Assembly: GCA_047606825.1 (NCBI GenBank)
Contig: JASGDY010000047.1
Span: 1 to 54,977 of the forward strand
DNA length: 54,977 nt
Reading direction: 5' to 3'
Source: Rhizosphaericola sp047606825
GTDB lineage: Bacteria > Bacteroidota > Bacteroidia > Chitinophagales > Chitinophagaceae
Positions 34,963 through 43,718 of the stretch are shown here, one piece after another (the stretch's first letter is position 1; the number at the start of each line of letters is the position of its first letter). A program made the translations under genes and the position numbers. Below the pieces are notes generated by a model. The model was not told the origin of the DNA. It saw only the letters and a list, made by a program, of their open reading frames with translations, and ran no database searches.

Positions 34963-35643
34963 ATGCAGTTTACATATTACGGACAGTCGGGATTTCTGGT
35001 CGTTATTGGTGGGAAAAAAGTGTTGTTTGACCCGTTTATCTCGGGCAATTCGTTGGCGCAGGACATTGACGTAAGTACGATTTACCCCGATTTCATATTG
35101 CTCAGCCATGGCCACGGCGACCATATTGCCGACGTGGCGACGATTGCCAAGCAGAGCGGTGCGTTGGTCATCACCAACCCGGAAATCCACGCTTACTTGG
35201 TGAAACAAGGCGTGGACAATGTACACGAGTTGAACCACGGTGCTTCCGTTCCCTTTGCTTTTGGAGCGGTGCGTGCGGTCAACGCGATACACTCTTCAGG
35301 ACTGCCCGATGGCAGTTACGGAGGGAATCCGATGGGTTTTGTCATTACTTCCGAAGAGAAAAACTTTTACTTTGCGGGCGATACGGCGTTGACGCTGGAC
35401 ATGCAGTTGGTTCCGTTGTTTGGAAAGATGGATTTTGCTGTGTTTCCGATAGGCGGAAACTACACGATGGATTACAACGATGCCGTGATAGCGGCGGATT
35501 TTGCCAAGGTGGACAAGGTCGTCGGTGTACACTACAACACGTTTCCGGCGATTACCATTGATGCCGACAAGGCCGTGGCATTCTTTGGCAGCAAGGGAAA
35601 AGAACTGTTGTTGCCGGCAGTGGGAGAGACCATTGAGTTGTAA
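34963..35643 (+). CDS. UPF0173-type metallo-beta-lactamase-fold hydrolase
   Basis: A 226-residue MBL-fold protein with the metal motif SHGHGDH (HxHxDH, about residues 49-54), FAGDT near residue 135 and a late His in VGVHYNTFP. It opens MQFTYYGQSGFLVV, like other UPF0173 proteins, and this ATG was chosen over an upstream TTG for that reason. It is a cytoplasmic hydrolase of unknown substrate. It is followed by a broken palindrome copy and then parA. Confidence 0.9.
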   Translation: MQFTYYGQSGFLVVIGGKKVLFDPFISGNSLAQDIDVSTIYPDFILLSHGHGDHIADVATIAKQSGALVITNPEIHAYLVKQGVDNVHELNHGASVPFAFGAVRAVNAIHSSGLPDGSYGGNPMGFVITSEEKNFYFAGDTALTLDMQLVPLFGKMDFAVFPIGGNYTMDYNDAVIAADFAKVDKVVGVHYNTFPAITIDADKAVAFFGSKGKELLLPAVGETIEL

Positions 35644-35694
35644 AACCTCACCCCCAACCTCCCTCCTCACAAGGAGAGGGGAGACGCGAAGCTT
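35644..35694. repeat. Bipartite palindrome R10 (left half only)
   Basis: AACCTCACCCCCAACC and the inner hairpin CCTCAC..GAGGGG remain; the right outer arm is missing. It lies directly behind the UPF0173 stop codon, and is the only copy outside the exporter locus. Confidence 0.7.
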
Positions 35695-35748
35695 AGTTTT
35701 GGTCCTCGGTTCTCTTTGCATAAGACATTATGCGTTGGGCGTTCAGCA

Positions 35749-35783
35749 TTTTTACTTTTGCATTTTTACTTTTAACTTTTTAC
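35749..35783. repeat. Heptamer tract upstream of parA
   Basis: Five units: TTTTTAC, TTTTGCA, TTTTTAC, TTTTAAC, TTTTTAC, ending 6 bp before the ATG. TACTTTTG boxes arise at unit junctions. Confidence 0.8.
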
Positions 35784-35789
35784 AAATAC

Positions 35790-36590
35790 ATGCCAAGAAT
35801 AATAGGTGTTGCCAACCAAAAAGGTGGCGTGGGAAAGACCACGACGTCCATTAATTTAGCTGCAAGTTTTGCGGTGTTGGAGTACAGGACTTTGTTGATT
35901 GATGCCGATCCGCAGGCCAACAGTACGACCGGTATCGGTTTTGACCTGCACAATATTACCAGCAGCCTGTACGACTGCATGGTTAACGACACGCCTGCCA
36001 AGGAGGTCATACTGAAGTCGGATGTTCCATATCTTGACCTTATTCCGTCGCATATCGACCTGGTCGGCGCGGAGATTGAGATGGTCAATTACCCTAACCG
36101 GGAACAAGTGTTGAAAAATATACTGGCACCGATAGTGGACGATTATGATTTCATCGTCATTGACTGTTCGCCTTCGCTGGGCATCATGACGGTCAATGCT
36201 ATGGTTGCCTCCGATAGTGTGGCGATACCTGTGCAATGCGAATTTTTTGCCTTGGAAGGTTTGGGTAAGTTGTTGAATACCATCAAGATAGTACAGGATC
36301 GCCTCAATCCGGATTTGGAGATTGAAGGTATATTGATGACCATGTATGATGGTCGTCTGCGCCTCTGCAACCAAGTTGTCAGCGAAGTACGCAAACATTT
36401 TGACACGATGGTCTTCGATACGATTGTCCACCGCAACACGCGGTTGAGCGAGGCACCCAGTTTTGGAAAGCCTGTCGTACTGTACGACTCTGCCAGCAAA
36501 GGTGCCATCAACTACCTCAACCTAGCCAAGGAAGTTTTGCAAAAAAACAACCTCACGCATCTGCGTAAGGGGCAACAAGTGATAGAATAA
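35790..36590 (+). CDS. parA: Chromosome-partitioning ATPase ParA (Soj)
   Basis: A 266-residue deviant-Walker ATPase with KGGVGKTT (residues 11-18, with the signature Lys), Walker A' LLIDADPQANSTTG and Walker B VIDCSPSLG. It binds DNA as an ATP dimer and moves ParB-parS complexes for chromosome segregation. The start is set at MPRIIGVANQKGG; the longer frame would add a TM-like stretch encoded by the heptamer tract. It pairs with parB 275 bp downstream. The gap contains an unrelated repeat, which is unusual for this operon. Confidence 0.94.
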   Translation: MPRIIGVANQKGGVGKTTTSINLAASFAVLEYRTLLIDADPQANSTTGIGFDLHNITSSLYDCMVNDTPAKEVILKSDVPYLDLIPSHIDLVGAEIEMVNYPNREQVLKNILAPIVDDYDFIVIDCSPSLGIMTVNAMVASDSVAIPVQCEFFALEGLGKLLNTIKIVQDRLNPDLEIEGILMTMYDGRLRLCNQVVSEVRKHFDTMVFDTIVHRNTRLSEAPSFGKPVVLYDSASKGAINYLNLAKEVLQKNNLTHLRKGQQVIE

Positions 36591-36664
36591 ATATTTTAAA
36601 AATTATATCGAGGAAAAAGTAGAAAATGGATGGATAAAAGTTGTTTGAACCGTTAGAAATCGAG

Positions 36665-36780
36665 TATCCGGGATTGCTTCGCTTCGCCCGAAATGACGGT
36701 GCTTATTTTTCTGCGAAACCTCAAAAGTTCAACGTCGTTGCGAGCAACGCGGAGCAATCCCGGAGCAATCCCGGATTTGT
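36665..36780. repeat. GGAGCAATCCCGG repeat between parA and parB
   Basis: GGATTGCTTCGCTTCGCCCG near the left and tandem GGAGCAATCCC copies at the right (with CGTTGCGAGCAACGCGG) resemble the dispersed GTCATTGCGAGC..GAAGCAATCC elements of other bacteria. Partly decayed inverted repeat. Confidence 0.55.
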
Positions 36781-36830
36781 TCTATTGTTCGATATAATAT
36801 CAACAACGACGAAAATTTCCATCCGCTATT

Positions 36831-36865
36831 TTTTTACTTTTTACTTTTGCCTTTTTACTTTCATT
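36831..36865. repeat. Heptamer tract abutting the parB start codon
   Basis: Five units: TTTTTAC, TTTTTAC, TTTTGCC, TTTTTAC, TTTCATT, with the ATG as the very next base. The same unit alphabet as upstream of parA. Confidence 0.8.
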
Positions 36866-37798
36866 ATGTCAACGATAAAACCAAACAAAAATCCGAAAGA
36901 CGCCTTAGGAAAAGGGATTCGTTCCCTCTTGCAGAATATTGATTCGGATTTGAAAAAGACAGACGGAACGCTGAAAGCAAAGGTCGTTGAGGAAGCGACT
37001 GGCGTGGCGCGTATTCCGATTGAGCAGATTGAAGTCAATCCCAACAACCCCCGCCGCGACTTTGACGAGACGGCGTTGAAGGAACTGGCCGCATCCATCA
37101 AGATACACGACATCATACAGCCGTTGACCGTCAGCAAGATAGCGTCCGGGAAATACCGCTTGATTGCAGGCGAGCGTCGTTTCCGTGCTTCCAAATCGGC
37201 AGGACTCAAAGACGTGCCTGTCTATGTCCGCCAAGCCAATGATTCGGAACTACTCGAACTGGCGTTGCTCGAAAACTTACAGCGCGAAGACCTCAACGCC
37301 ATCGAAATCGGTCTTAGCTACAAACGCATGATGGACGAACTTTCTTATACCCAGGAACAGGTCGCCGACCGTATGGGGAAGGAACGCAGTACCGTCACCA
37401 ACTATATCCGCCTGTTGAAACTACCACCGGACATACAATTGGCGGTCCGCAACAGTGCCATCAGTATGGGACACGCACGTGCATTGATTGGTTTGGAAGA
37501 AGTGGACAAGCAGTTGTATGCCTACAATGAAATCGTCAGAAACAAACTCAGCGTCCGCCAAACGGAAGACCTGGTACGTAAAATGACGAAAAATGCCGAC
37601 ACGGCTGCCAAAAAAGCACCCTCCAAGAATGAACTTTCTCCCGCCTACAAAAGAATCGAGGACAGCATCGCTTCCCATTTCAGTACCAAGGTTCGCTTGG
37701 CGCACAACAAGGCGGGACACGGTAGCATCAATATCGAATACTATTCCCTGGAAGAACTGAATAAACTACTCGACTTGATGAATGTAAAAGCCAATTAG
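36866..37798 (+). CDS. parB: ParB-family chromosome-partitioning protein
   Basis: A 310-residue protein beginning MSTIKPNKNPKDALGKGI. The CTPase/ParB domain includes VNPNNPRRDF and AGERRFRAS. A central helix-turn-helix (YTQEQVADRMGKERSTVTNYIRLL, about residues 165-188) binds parS, and a C-terminal dimerisation helix follows. The ATG at 36866 replaces a longer frame whose first 75 codons are repeat-derived. It works with ParA in origin segregation. No parS-like 16-mer was found by eye in the window. Confidence 0.93.
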   Translation: MSTIKPNKNPKDALGKGIRSLLQNIDSDLKKTDGTLKAKVVEEATGVARIPIEQIEVNPNNPRRDFDETALKELAASIKIHDIIQPLTVSKIASGKYRLIAGERRFRASKSAGLKDVPVYVRQANDSELLELALLENLQREDLNAIEIGLSYKRMMDELSYTQEQVADRMGKERSTVTNYIRLLKLPPDIQLAVRNSAISMGHARALIGLEEVDKQLYAYNEIVRNKLSVRQTEDLVRKMTKNADTAAKKAPSKNELSPAYKRIEDSIASHFSTKVRLAHNKAGHGSINIEYYSLEELNKLLDLMNVKAN

Positions 37799-37803
37799 TT
37801 CTT

Positions 37804-37838
37804 AAAGTAAAAGGAAGAAGGCAAAAGTAAAAAAATAC
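37804..37838. repeat. Heptamer tract downstream of parB
   Basis: Units AAAGTAA, AAGGAAG, AAGGCAA, AAGTAAA, AAAATAC start 5 bp after the stop codon. Confidence 0.7.
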
Positions 37839-37947
37839 GATGCAGAGATTCCTATTTCTCCATTATCAATTCTTTTTTTTGTTTAAAAAACTCCGAAATA
37901 TCAAGCGTGCATTTTCCTTGCAGGACAATAATAATGTACAACATTCC

Positions 37948-38014
37948 CATCGATGGGCCGGTGAAGGCACCGGCCGAAATAATAATTGCTGGTCGGTGGG
38001 GACACTGACCAGTA
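37948..38014. repeat. CGGTCGGTG-type hairpin pair
   Basis: Two hairpins, GGGCCGGTG..CACCGGCC and CTGGTCGGTG..CACTGACCAG, separated by GAAATAATAATTG. A related copy is at 39761. It interrupts the upstream extension of the next frame and argues for the later start. Confidence 0.65.
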
Positions 38015-38091
38015 GACTTAATGCAGCGCGTCGTTTCGTTGTCCATTCTTTTTTCTCCGCACCGTCTCCCCAACCGCGCTTTGCGGGAAGA

Positions 38092-38823
38092 ATGGCTGTT
38101 TTTTATCCGTCAGCCGGAAGCTTAACCGCACGTCTTAGCATCGTTTTCGCGATACTTTTTGTCGGACTTAGGAATGCCTCTGCGCAGGTGGACAGCCTGC
38201 AACGTCCCCGTCAGGATTCCGTAGTGGCATGGGATTCTAGCGGCAAACCCGTTGCCATGTTCGACAGTACAACATTTGATGCCATGCCTGCAAAGAAAAA
38301 GCACAGTCCCAAGACGGCGACTTTGCGTTCCTTGGTTTTGCCAGGTTGGGGGCAGGCGTACAACCGCGAATACTGGAAGATTCCCATCGTGTGGGGTGCG
38401 CTGGCGATTCCCATAACAGCTTATATCCGCAACAACATTTGGTACAAGGAAGCCGCAAAAACCTACAATATCGTTTATAACGCCACCCAAATAGGAAGTC
38501 AGGATGCAAGCGTGGTAAGTGCCCTGCTTGCGGGCTACAAGGACTATCAGGAATACTGGGACAAGCTATATGCCCTCAACTCTGCAACCGCCGGGACATC
38601 TTTTCTGTCCGTTGTGCAGTCCAACCGTAACTATTATCGGCGCAACAGGGACTATTCCGTGTTGTGGACATTACTTTTGTGGGGTGTCAACGTGGCGGAT
38701 GCGACGGTTTTTGGACATTTGCACAATTTTGACGTGAGCCCCAACCTGAGTGTGCAGGTCAATCCGACTTATTTGCAGGAAATACGTGCTCCGGGAATCA
38801 ATATTGTATTTAATCTGAAATAG
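38092..38823 (+). CDS. DUF5683 family membrane protein
   Basis: 243 residues from the ATG at 38092. A signal-peptide-like segment (RLSIVFAILFVGLRNASAQ) is followed by a Pro/Ser-containing linker. Then come SLVLPGWGQAYNREYWK and a hydrophobic hairpin (about residues 95-115), the hallmark of DUF5683, a Bacteroidota envelope family often encoded between parB and dapB. Function unknown. A longer open frame begins at 37840, but its first part reads through repeat DNA, so the shorter start is preferred. Confidence 0.8.
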   Translation: MAVFYPSAGSLTARLSIVFAILFVGLRNASAQVDSLQRPRQDSVVAWDSSGKPVAMFDSTTFDAMPAKKKHSPKTATLRSLVLPGWGQAYNREYWKIPIVWGALAIPITAYIRNNIWYKEAAKTYNIVYNATQIGSQDASVVSALLAGYKDYQEYWDKLYALNSATAGTSFLSVVQSNRNYYRRNRDYSVLWTLLLWGVNVADATVFGHLHNFDVSPNLSVQVNPTYLQEIRAPGINIVFNLK

Positions 38824-38827
38824 AATT

Positions 38828-38855
38828 AAGTAAAAAGGCAAAAGTTAAAAGCTCC
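38828..38855. repeat. Heptamer tract downstream of the DUF5683 gene
   Basis: Units AAGTAAA, AAGGCAA, AAGTTAA, AAGCTCC, 4 bp after the stop codon. Confidence 0.7.
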
Positions 38856-38940
38856 ATGTAAAACCCATATATCAACAGTTTCGTTGTGGCTTAGTGCATC
38901 TGTGCTCAATTAAAAATAAAATAAAATAATCTAAATAAAA

Positions 38941-39660
38941 ATGAATATCGCATTGGTCGGCTACGGCAAAATGGGAAAAGCCATCGAAGCAATAGCCATT
39001 GAACGTGGCCACGAAATCGTACTCAAAATCTCTACCGTCAACAAGGCGGAACTCATCCCCGAGAACCTGACAAAAGCCGATGCCGTCATCGAGTTCACCA
39101 ACCCCGAATCCGCGTTTGAAAACCTGAGAACCTGTATCAGTGCGGGCGTTCCGACCGTGTGTGGTTCGACCGGCTGGTTGGAACATCGTCCCGAAATTGA
39201 TGCGTTGGTCAACGAAAAAAACGGAAGTTTCCTGTATGCCAGCAATTTCAGCATCGGTGTCAACCTGTTTTTTGAACTCAACACCTACTTGGCAAAATTG
39301 ATGGAAGCACACGCCGAATACGATGTTGCCATCGAGGAAATCCACCACACCGCCAAAAAAGACGCGCCCAGCGGCACGGCAATTACGCTGGCAGAACAGC
39401 TATTGTCCCAGCTCTCCCGAAAAAAAGACTGGGTCAAGGAAATAGAAGAAAAGCCCACGGATATTGCCATCAAAAGTGTGCGTATCGACCCCGCTCCCGG
39501 AACGCATATCGTCACTTACCATTCGGATATTGACGATATCCAAATCACGCACACGGCGCACAACCGCAGCGGTTTTGCCTTCGGTGCGGTATTGGCGGCA
39601 GAATATATCGTCGGCAAAAAAGGCGTGTTTGTAATGAAAGATGTGTTGGGGATTAGATAA
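38941..39660 (+). CDS. dapB: 4-hydroxy-tetrahydrodipicolinate reductase (DapB)
   Basis: A 239-residue enzyme of lysine and diaminopimelate synthesis that reduces the dihydrodipicolinate precursor with NAD(P)H. The N-terminal Rossmann motif VGYGKMGKAIE (residues 6-16) and the signature EIHHTAKKDAPSGTA (about residues 134-148, with catalytic His/Lys) are complete. The ATG at 38941 begins the family's usual MNIALVGYG. It sits in the par-dapB gene neighbourhood common in this phylum. Confidence 0.95.
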   Translation: MNIALVGYGKMGKAIEAIAIERGHEIVLKISTVNKAELIPENLTKADAVIEFTNPESAFENLRTCISAGVPTVCGSTGWLEHRPEIDALVNEKNGSFLYASNFSIGVNLFFELNTYLAKLMEAHAEYDVAIEEIHHTAKKDAPSGTAITLAEQLLSQLSRKKDWVKEIEEKPTDIAIKSVRIDPAPGTHIVTYHSDIDDIQITHTAHNRSGFAFGAVLAAEYIVGKKGVFVMKDVLGIR

Positions 39661-39760
39661 TGAATGTATCCGAATTGGCATTGTCGGATTGACAGGAATA
39701 TTAAAGAATCATTGCCATCAAATAAGTATAAAAAAACGCAGTTCAGACAATTTCTTTTCT

Positions 39761-39790
39761 CTACCGGTCGGTGAGGACACCGACCGAAAT
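39761..39790. repeat. CGGTCGGTG-type hairpin, second copy
   Basis: ACCGGTCGGTG..CACCGACCG followed by AAAT. It lies between two ATTCAGACA/GTTCAGACA motifs just before the GlcD gene. Confidence 0.6.
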
Positions 39791-39810
39791 AAAAATCATA
39801 GTTCAGACAA

Positions 39811-41196
39811 ATGATGGAAATATTGGATCAATTCAGACAGATTGTCGGCCCTGACTACGTATTGACCGACCGGGACAGCCTGGAGCAATACGGTCGCGAC
39901 GAGACCGAAAAACTTTTGTATCTGCCACAGGTCGTGCTGCGTCCCGGTACGACGGAGGAAATCAGTGCCATCGTGCGGCTCTGCAATACCGAAAAGATTC
40001 CGGTCACGCCACGCGCGGGCGGCACGGGACTGAGCGGTGGCGCGATACCCACGCACGGCGGCGTGTCGCTGTCCATCGACCGACTGAACAAAATCATCGA
40101 CATTGACGAACAAAACCTGCAAGTGACGACCGAGACAGGTGTCATCACAGAAGTGTTGCAGGATGCGGTAAAGGAAAAAGGTTTGTTTTATCCGCCCGAC
40201 CCGAGCAGCAAAGGCTCCTGTTTTATCGGCGGCAACATTGCCGAAAACAGCGGCGGTCCCAAAGCCGTGAAATACGGAAAAGTCAAGGATTACGTCCTCA
40301 ACCTTGAAGTCGTACTGCCCAATGGCGACATCATCTGGACTGGTGCAAATGTGCTGAAAAATTCTACGGGTTACAACCTGACACAGTTGATGGTTGGTAG
40401 CGAGGGAACGCTGGGCATCGTCACCAAAGCCGTATTCAAACTGTTGCCCTATCCCAAACACGATATGTTGATGCTCGTGCCTTTCCATAGTCTGGAAGGT
40501 GCAAGTGCGGCGGTGAGTGCGATTTTCCGTGCGGGCTTTACGCCGAGTTGTCTGGAACTGACAGAAATCGATGCGCTGAAAATCACATCCCAGTTTGTGG
40601 ACAACAATGTCGTTCCTGTGGATGACAGCATCGCAGCGCACCTGATTATCGAAGTGGACGGCAACGACCCCGAAGTCCTGATGAAGGAAATGGAAGGCAT
40701 CGCTGTTGCGCTCGAATCCTTTGATATTGGGGAGATTTTCTTCGCAGAAGATTCCACACAGAAGGAAGAATTGTGGAAACTGCGCCGCCGTGCCGCCGAA
40801 GCCGTGAAGTCCGTCGGCTATACCGTTGAGGAAGATACGGTCGTGCCACGCGCCGAACTGCCAGCGTTGATTCACGGCGTGAAGGAGCTCGGCAAAAAGT
40901 TTGATTTCAAAGTCGTGTGCTACGGCCACGCGGGCGACGGCAATATCCATGTGCGTATCAACAAGGACGGTTTTCCCAATAGCTACGGACATCCCGAAAT
41001 GGAGGGGATATTACGTGAGTTGTTTAAATTAGTGGTCAGCCTCGGCGGCACCATCAGTGGCGAACACGGCATCGGGCTGATTCAAAAAGAATATCTTTTG
41101 CTGAAGCTCGATCCCGTACAAATCGGTTTGATGAAAGCTATCAAACAGGTTTTTGACCCGAACAATATTTTGAATCCGGGAAAGATATTTGATTAG
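39811..41196 (+). CDS. FAD-linked oxidase, glycolate/D-lactate dehydrogenase subunit GlcD-like
   Basis: A 461-residue flavoprotein of the VAO family. The FAD-binding domain has PRAGGTGLSGGAIP and PDPSSKGSCFIGGNIAENSGG (about residues 70-85 and 130-150). The substrate domain ends in GHAGDGNIHV and GEHGIGLIQKEY. It oxidises a 2-hydroxy acid, probably D-lactate or glycolate, and feeds electrons to the respiratory chain. No GlcE or GlcF partner genes are adjacent, so it may act alone. The first of two Met codons (MMEILDQF) was used. Confidence 0.9.
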   Translation: MMEILDQFRQIVGPDYVLTDRDSLEQYGRDETEKLLYLPQVVLRPGTTEEISAIVRLCNTEKIPVTPRAGGTGLSGGAIPTHGGVSLSIDRLNKIIDIDEQNLQVTTETGVITEVLQDAVKEKGLFYPPDPSSKGSCFIGGNIAENSGGPKAVKYGKVKDYVLNLEVVLPNGDIIWTGANVLKNSTGYNLTQLMVGSEGTLGIVTKAVFKLLPYPKHDMLMLVPFHSLEGASAAVSAIFRAGFTPSCLELTEIDALKITSQFVDNNVVPVDDSIAAHLIIEVDGNDPEVLMKEMEGIAVALESFDIGEIFFAEDSTQKEELWKLRRRAAEAVKSVGYTVEEDTVVPRAELPALIHGVKELGKKFDFKVVCYGHAGDGNIHVRINKDGFPNSYGHPEMEGILRELFKLVVSLGGTISGEHGIGLIQKEYLLLKLDPVQIGLMKAIKQVFDPNNILNPGKIFD

Positions 41197-41246
41197 TTGC
41201 AGGTCACGTGTTGCAAGAGGAAGCTTATTGTCATGTTAAACAATAA

Positions 41247-41281
41247 AACTTGTAACCTGCAACTTGTATCTTGCAACCAGT
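41247..41281. repeat. Heptamer tract between the GlcD gene and the barrel protein
   Basis: Units AACTTGT, AACCTGC, AACTTGT, ATCTTGC, AACCAGT. A three-unit inverse-flavoured tract (TTGCAGG, TCACGTG, TTGCAAG) sits at 41197-41217 right after the GlcD stop. Confidence 0.7.
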
Positions 41282-41307
41282 ACTCGATTAAATTAAACCC
41301 AAAAATC

Positions 41308-41955
41308 ATGTTTAGAAAAATAAATGCGTTGTTTGCAGCGTTGTTGGTTGGCTACGTTTCCCATGCGCAGATAACGATTGATTCCACGTCCGAAGACCAT
41401 GAACCATCCATCCTGGTCAACGGCAACAAACCCAAACTGAAACCCAGGCAACCGTCCTCCAATATCTTTTTTGGTGGAGGCCTGGCATTGGGCGTGGGCA
41501 GCGGAGGCTCGGCCATTGGCGTGAGCCCGGTCGTGGGTATCAGTCCCAACCAGTATTGGGATTTGGGATTGGGTTTGAACTTCAACTATAATTCCATCAG
41601 TAGCGACTATACTTGGAACGGCGTCAGCCAAAAATGGACCAACTACGGACTTGGGCCTTTCGTGCGTTTCAATCCCATTGACTGGCTGTTTGTGCAGGGA
41701 CAGTTTGAACAGAATTGGGGACGCTATAAATATGGTGATGACAAATTCAATATCAACGCATCCAGCCTGATTGGTTCCGTTGGATACAGAAGTACGGGAG
41801 ACGGTAGGGTCGGTTATTTCATGTCCATCGGCATGGACTTCCTGAAAAACAAATATTCCCCTTACCGCGACGTAGAATATGACAGCCAAGGCAATATCAT
41901 CAAAAATTCACCAATACCGATTATCCGTGGCGGCGTGTTTTTCTATTTGCATTAG
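41308..41955 (+). CDS. Hypothetical outer-membrane beta-barrel-like protein
   Basis: 215 residues from the ATG at 41308. Signal peptide MFRKINALFAALLVGYVSHA, then a charged linker. After it comes a Gly- and aromatic-rich region with alternating strands (NIFFGGGLALGVGSGG, YWDLGLGLNFNY, WTNYGLGPFVRF, FVQGQFEQNWGRY), ending in IRGGVFFYLH with an aromatic near the end. This pattern fits a small beta barrel of about eight strands. No specific family recognised. The upstream frame extension is repeat-derived and was excluded. Confidence 0.72.
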   Translation: MFRKINALFAALLVGYVSHAQITIDSTSEDHEPSILVNGNKPKLKPRQPSSNIFFGGGLALGVGSGGSAIGVSPVVGISPNQYWDLGLGLNFNYNSISSDYTWNGVSQKWTNYGLGPFVRFNPIDWLFVQGQFEQNWGRYKYGDDKFNINASSLIGSVGYRSTGDGRVGYFMSIGMDFLKNKYSPYRDVEYDSQGNIIKNSPIPIIRGGVFFYLH

Positions 41956-41989
41956 AAAGGTAAAAAAAGGAGAAAGTAAAAAAACGGTG

Positions 41990-42023
41990 CTGTTCGGGAC
42001 GTTAGCGGAGCGCATCCCGAACA
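41990..42023. repeat. Hairpin module GTTCGGGAC...ATCCCGAAC
   Basis: A single module of the mosaic family: CTGTTCGGGACG..CGCATCCCGAACAG, downstream of the barrel gene. Confidence 0.65.
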
Positions 42024-42059
42024 GTTGGGATATATTCTTAAGCAGCGTATAAAAGACAA

Positions 42060-42094
42060 AACCGCAGATAGCGCATCTGCGGTTCTTCATTTTT
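42060..42094. terminator. Intrinsic terminator between convergent barrel and symporter genes
   Basis: Stem AACCGCAGA / TCTGCGGTT (42060-42068 with 42076-42084), loop TAGCGCA, followed by CTTCATTTTT on the plus strand and by TTTGTCTTTT on the minus strand. Confidence 0.65.
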
Positions 42095-42128
42095 GTGCCA
42101 TGACTTTGGGTCTTTGCGTCGAAAAATT

Positions 42129-43592
42129 TTAACCCAAGGCCGTCACTTCCTTTTTCGAAATCATCCACAATCCCAAAAACGTCAGCAAACCATTGACAAT
42201 CAGCAGTTCCAGTCCAATCTGGAAATTGCCAAACAGATTTTTTTGGTTGATGTCGATAAGATAACATATCGTCGGCGCGACAAAACAGATAATCGGCACC
42301 AATTGGTCGTTGACTTTTCTTTTGGTCAATATGCCAAAACTGAATAGCCCCAACAACGGCCCGTAAGTATAGCCTGCCAACACCAATATGATATTGATCA
42401 TGCTCGGGTTGTCAATCCATTTGAATATCAAAACCATAATCAAAAAGCTGAAAGCGACACCGATATGCACCGTCTGGCGGATGCGTTTTTTCTTTTTGTC
42501 GTCCCAATCCTCCCGCCTGTTCATGCCCATGATGTCAATACAGATAGACGAAGTGAGCGCCGTCATCGCACCGTCCGCACTTGGGAAAAGTGCCGAGATT
42601 AATGCTATGATGAAGATGATGGAAATTGCTGGCGTCATATAGTTTAAGGCAATCTCTGGAAACAGCGCGTCGCCCTGCACCGCAATGCCTTCCTTGGCAC
42701 TGTACAGATACAGCAAACCGCCAAGGTACAGAAACAGCCCAATCACTAAGACCATGATGATGGAGAGCGAAAGCATGTTTTTCTGCGAGTCTTTCAGGCT
42801 GGAAACCGAGATGCTTTTCTGCATCATCTCCTGGTCGATGCCCGTCATGGTCAGGGTGATGAACATACCCGCCAATATCTGCTTGACAAAAAAGTTTTTG
42901 CTGTCCGGGTCGGTATTGAAAATCGTCGCCAGACCTTGTTCCTTCATCGCATGGTAGCCGCTCGCCACTCCCAAATCCAAATGTTTCAACAGAAAAATCG
43001 TGCAGATGACCAATCCCAACAGCATTCCCGTCGTCTGCAAAGTGTCCGTCCACACAATCGTCTTGACACCGCCCTCAAACGTATAGACGATAATCATCGC
43101 CAATATGATTAAGGTCGTCACACCAAAGGGAATATGGAAAGATAGATGGTTGAATATCGTGTTTTGCAGAATATTGACAACCAGGTACAACCGCGCCGTC
43201 GCACCCGCCAACCGCGAAATAATGAAAAACGACGCGCCTGTTTTGTACGAAATAAACCCTAAACGGCTGCGCAGATAATCATAGATGGAAGTCAGTTTGA
43301 GCCGATAATACAAGGGCAGCAATATATACGCGATGCTGATGTAGCCTAGCATATAGCCCAAGGTAATCTGCATATAACCCCAACCATTGGTCTTGACCGC
43401 GCCCGGTACACTCACAAATGTAACGCCGCTCAGGCTCGTCCCTATCATCCCAAAAGCCACCAGCATCCAGTTACTGTTGCGGTTGCCGATGAAAAAAGAC
43501 TCGTTGTCGCTGCCTTTTCCTGTGCGCCACGACACAAACAACAACAAAAGAAAATACGCGATGATCAAACTAAGAAGTACGGTTGATGACAT
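42129..43592 (-). CDS. Sodium:solute symporter family protein
   Basis: A 487-residue polytopic protein with about 13 hydrophobic segments and the typical SSS start (SESFFIGNR-like NESFFIGNRNSNW, then IGTSLSGVTFVSVPG around residues 52-66). It also has the conserved central segments GATARLYLV and LFPSADGAMTALTSS. It imports a small solute with Na+ across the inner membrane; related Bacteroidota proteins are annotated broadly (sialate, proline or sugar transport), and the substrate cannot be read here. Single gene, no clear partner. Confidence 0.88.
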   Translation of the reverse strand: MSSTVLLSLIIAYFLLLLFVSWRTGKGSDNESFFIGNRNSNWMLVAFGMIGTSLSGVTFVSVPGAVKTNGWGYMQITLGYMLGYISIAYILLPLYYRLKLTSIYDYLRSRLGFISYKTGASFFIISRLAGATARLYLVVNILQNTIFNHLSFHIPFGVTTLIILAMIIVYTFEGGVKTIVWTDTLQTTGMLLGLVICTIFLLKHLDLGVASGYHAMKEQGLATIFNTDPDSKNFFVKQILAGMFITLTMTGIDQEMMQKSISVSSLKDSQKNMLSLSIIMVLVIGLFLYLGGLLYLYSAKEGIAVQGDALFPEIALNYMTPAISIIFIIALISALFPSADGAMTALTSSICIDIMGMNRREDWDDKKKKRIRQTVHIGVAFSFLIMVLIFKWIDNPSMINIILVLAGYTYGPLLGLFSFGILTKRKVNDQLVPIICFVAPTICYLIDINQKNLFGNFQIGLELLIVNGLLTFLGLWMISKKEVTALG

Positions 43593-43657
43593 ATTGGATT
43601 GTTCTAGTTGAACAAATATCGGAATAATGCGGATTTTTGCAGGAAAATTTTTCTGAG

Positions 43658-43692
43658 TTTTAAGTTGTGAGTTTTAAGTTATAAGTTTCACT
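43658..43692. repeat. Heptamer tract upstream of the symporter gene
   Basis: Units TTTTAAG, TTGTGAG, TTTTAAG, TTATAAG, TTTCACT. Confidence 0.75.
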
Positions 43693-43718
43693 CAAAGATG
43701 TACAGATTGAATGTTTAC

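Noticed and set aside
36641..36865. N-terminal extension of ParB
   Set aside because: The 75 extra codons come from repeat and heptamer DNA; ParB homologues begin near MSTIKP.
37840..38091. N-terminal extension of the DUF5683 protein
   Set aside because: It crosses CGGTCGGTG hairpins and leaves the signal peptide internal; the ATG at 38092 gives a normal export signal.
39796..40992. Minus-strand open frame of 398 codons
   Set aside because: It lies opposite the well-supported GlcD gene. Its His/Phe/Arg-rich product has no domain, as expected for an antisense shadow of GC-richer coding DNA.
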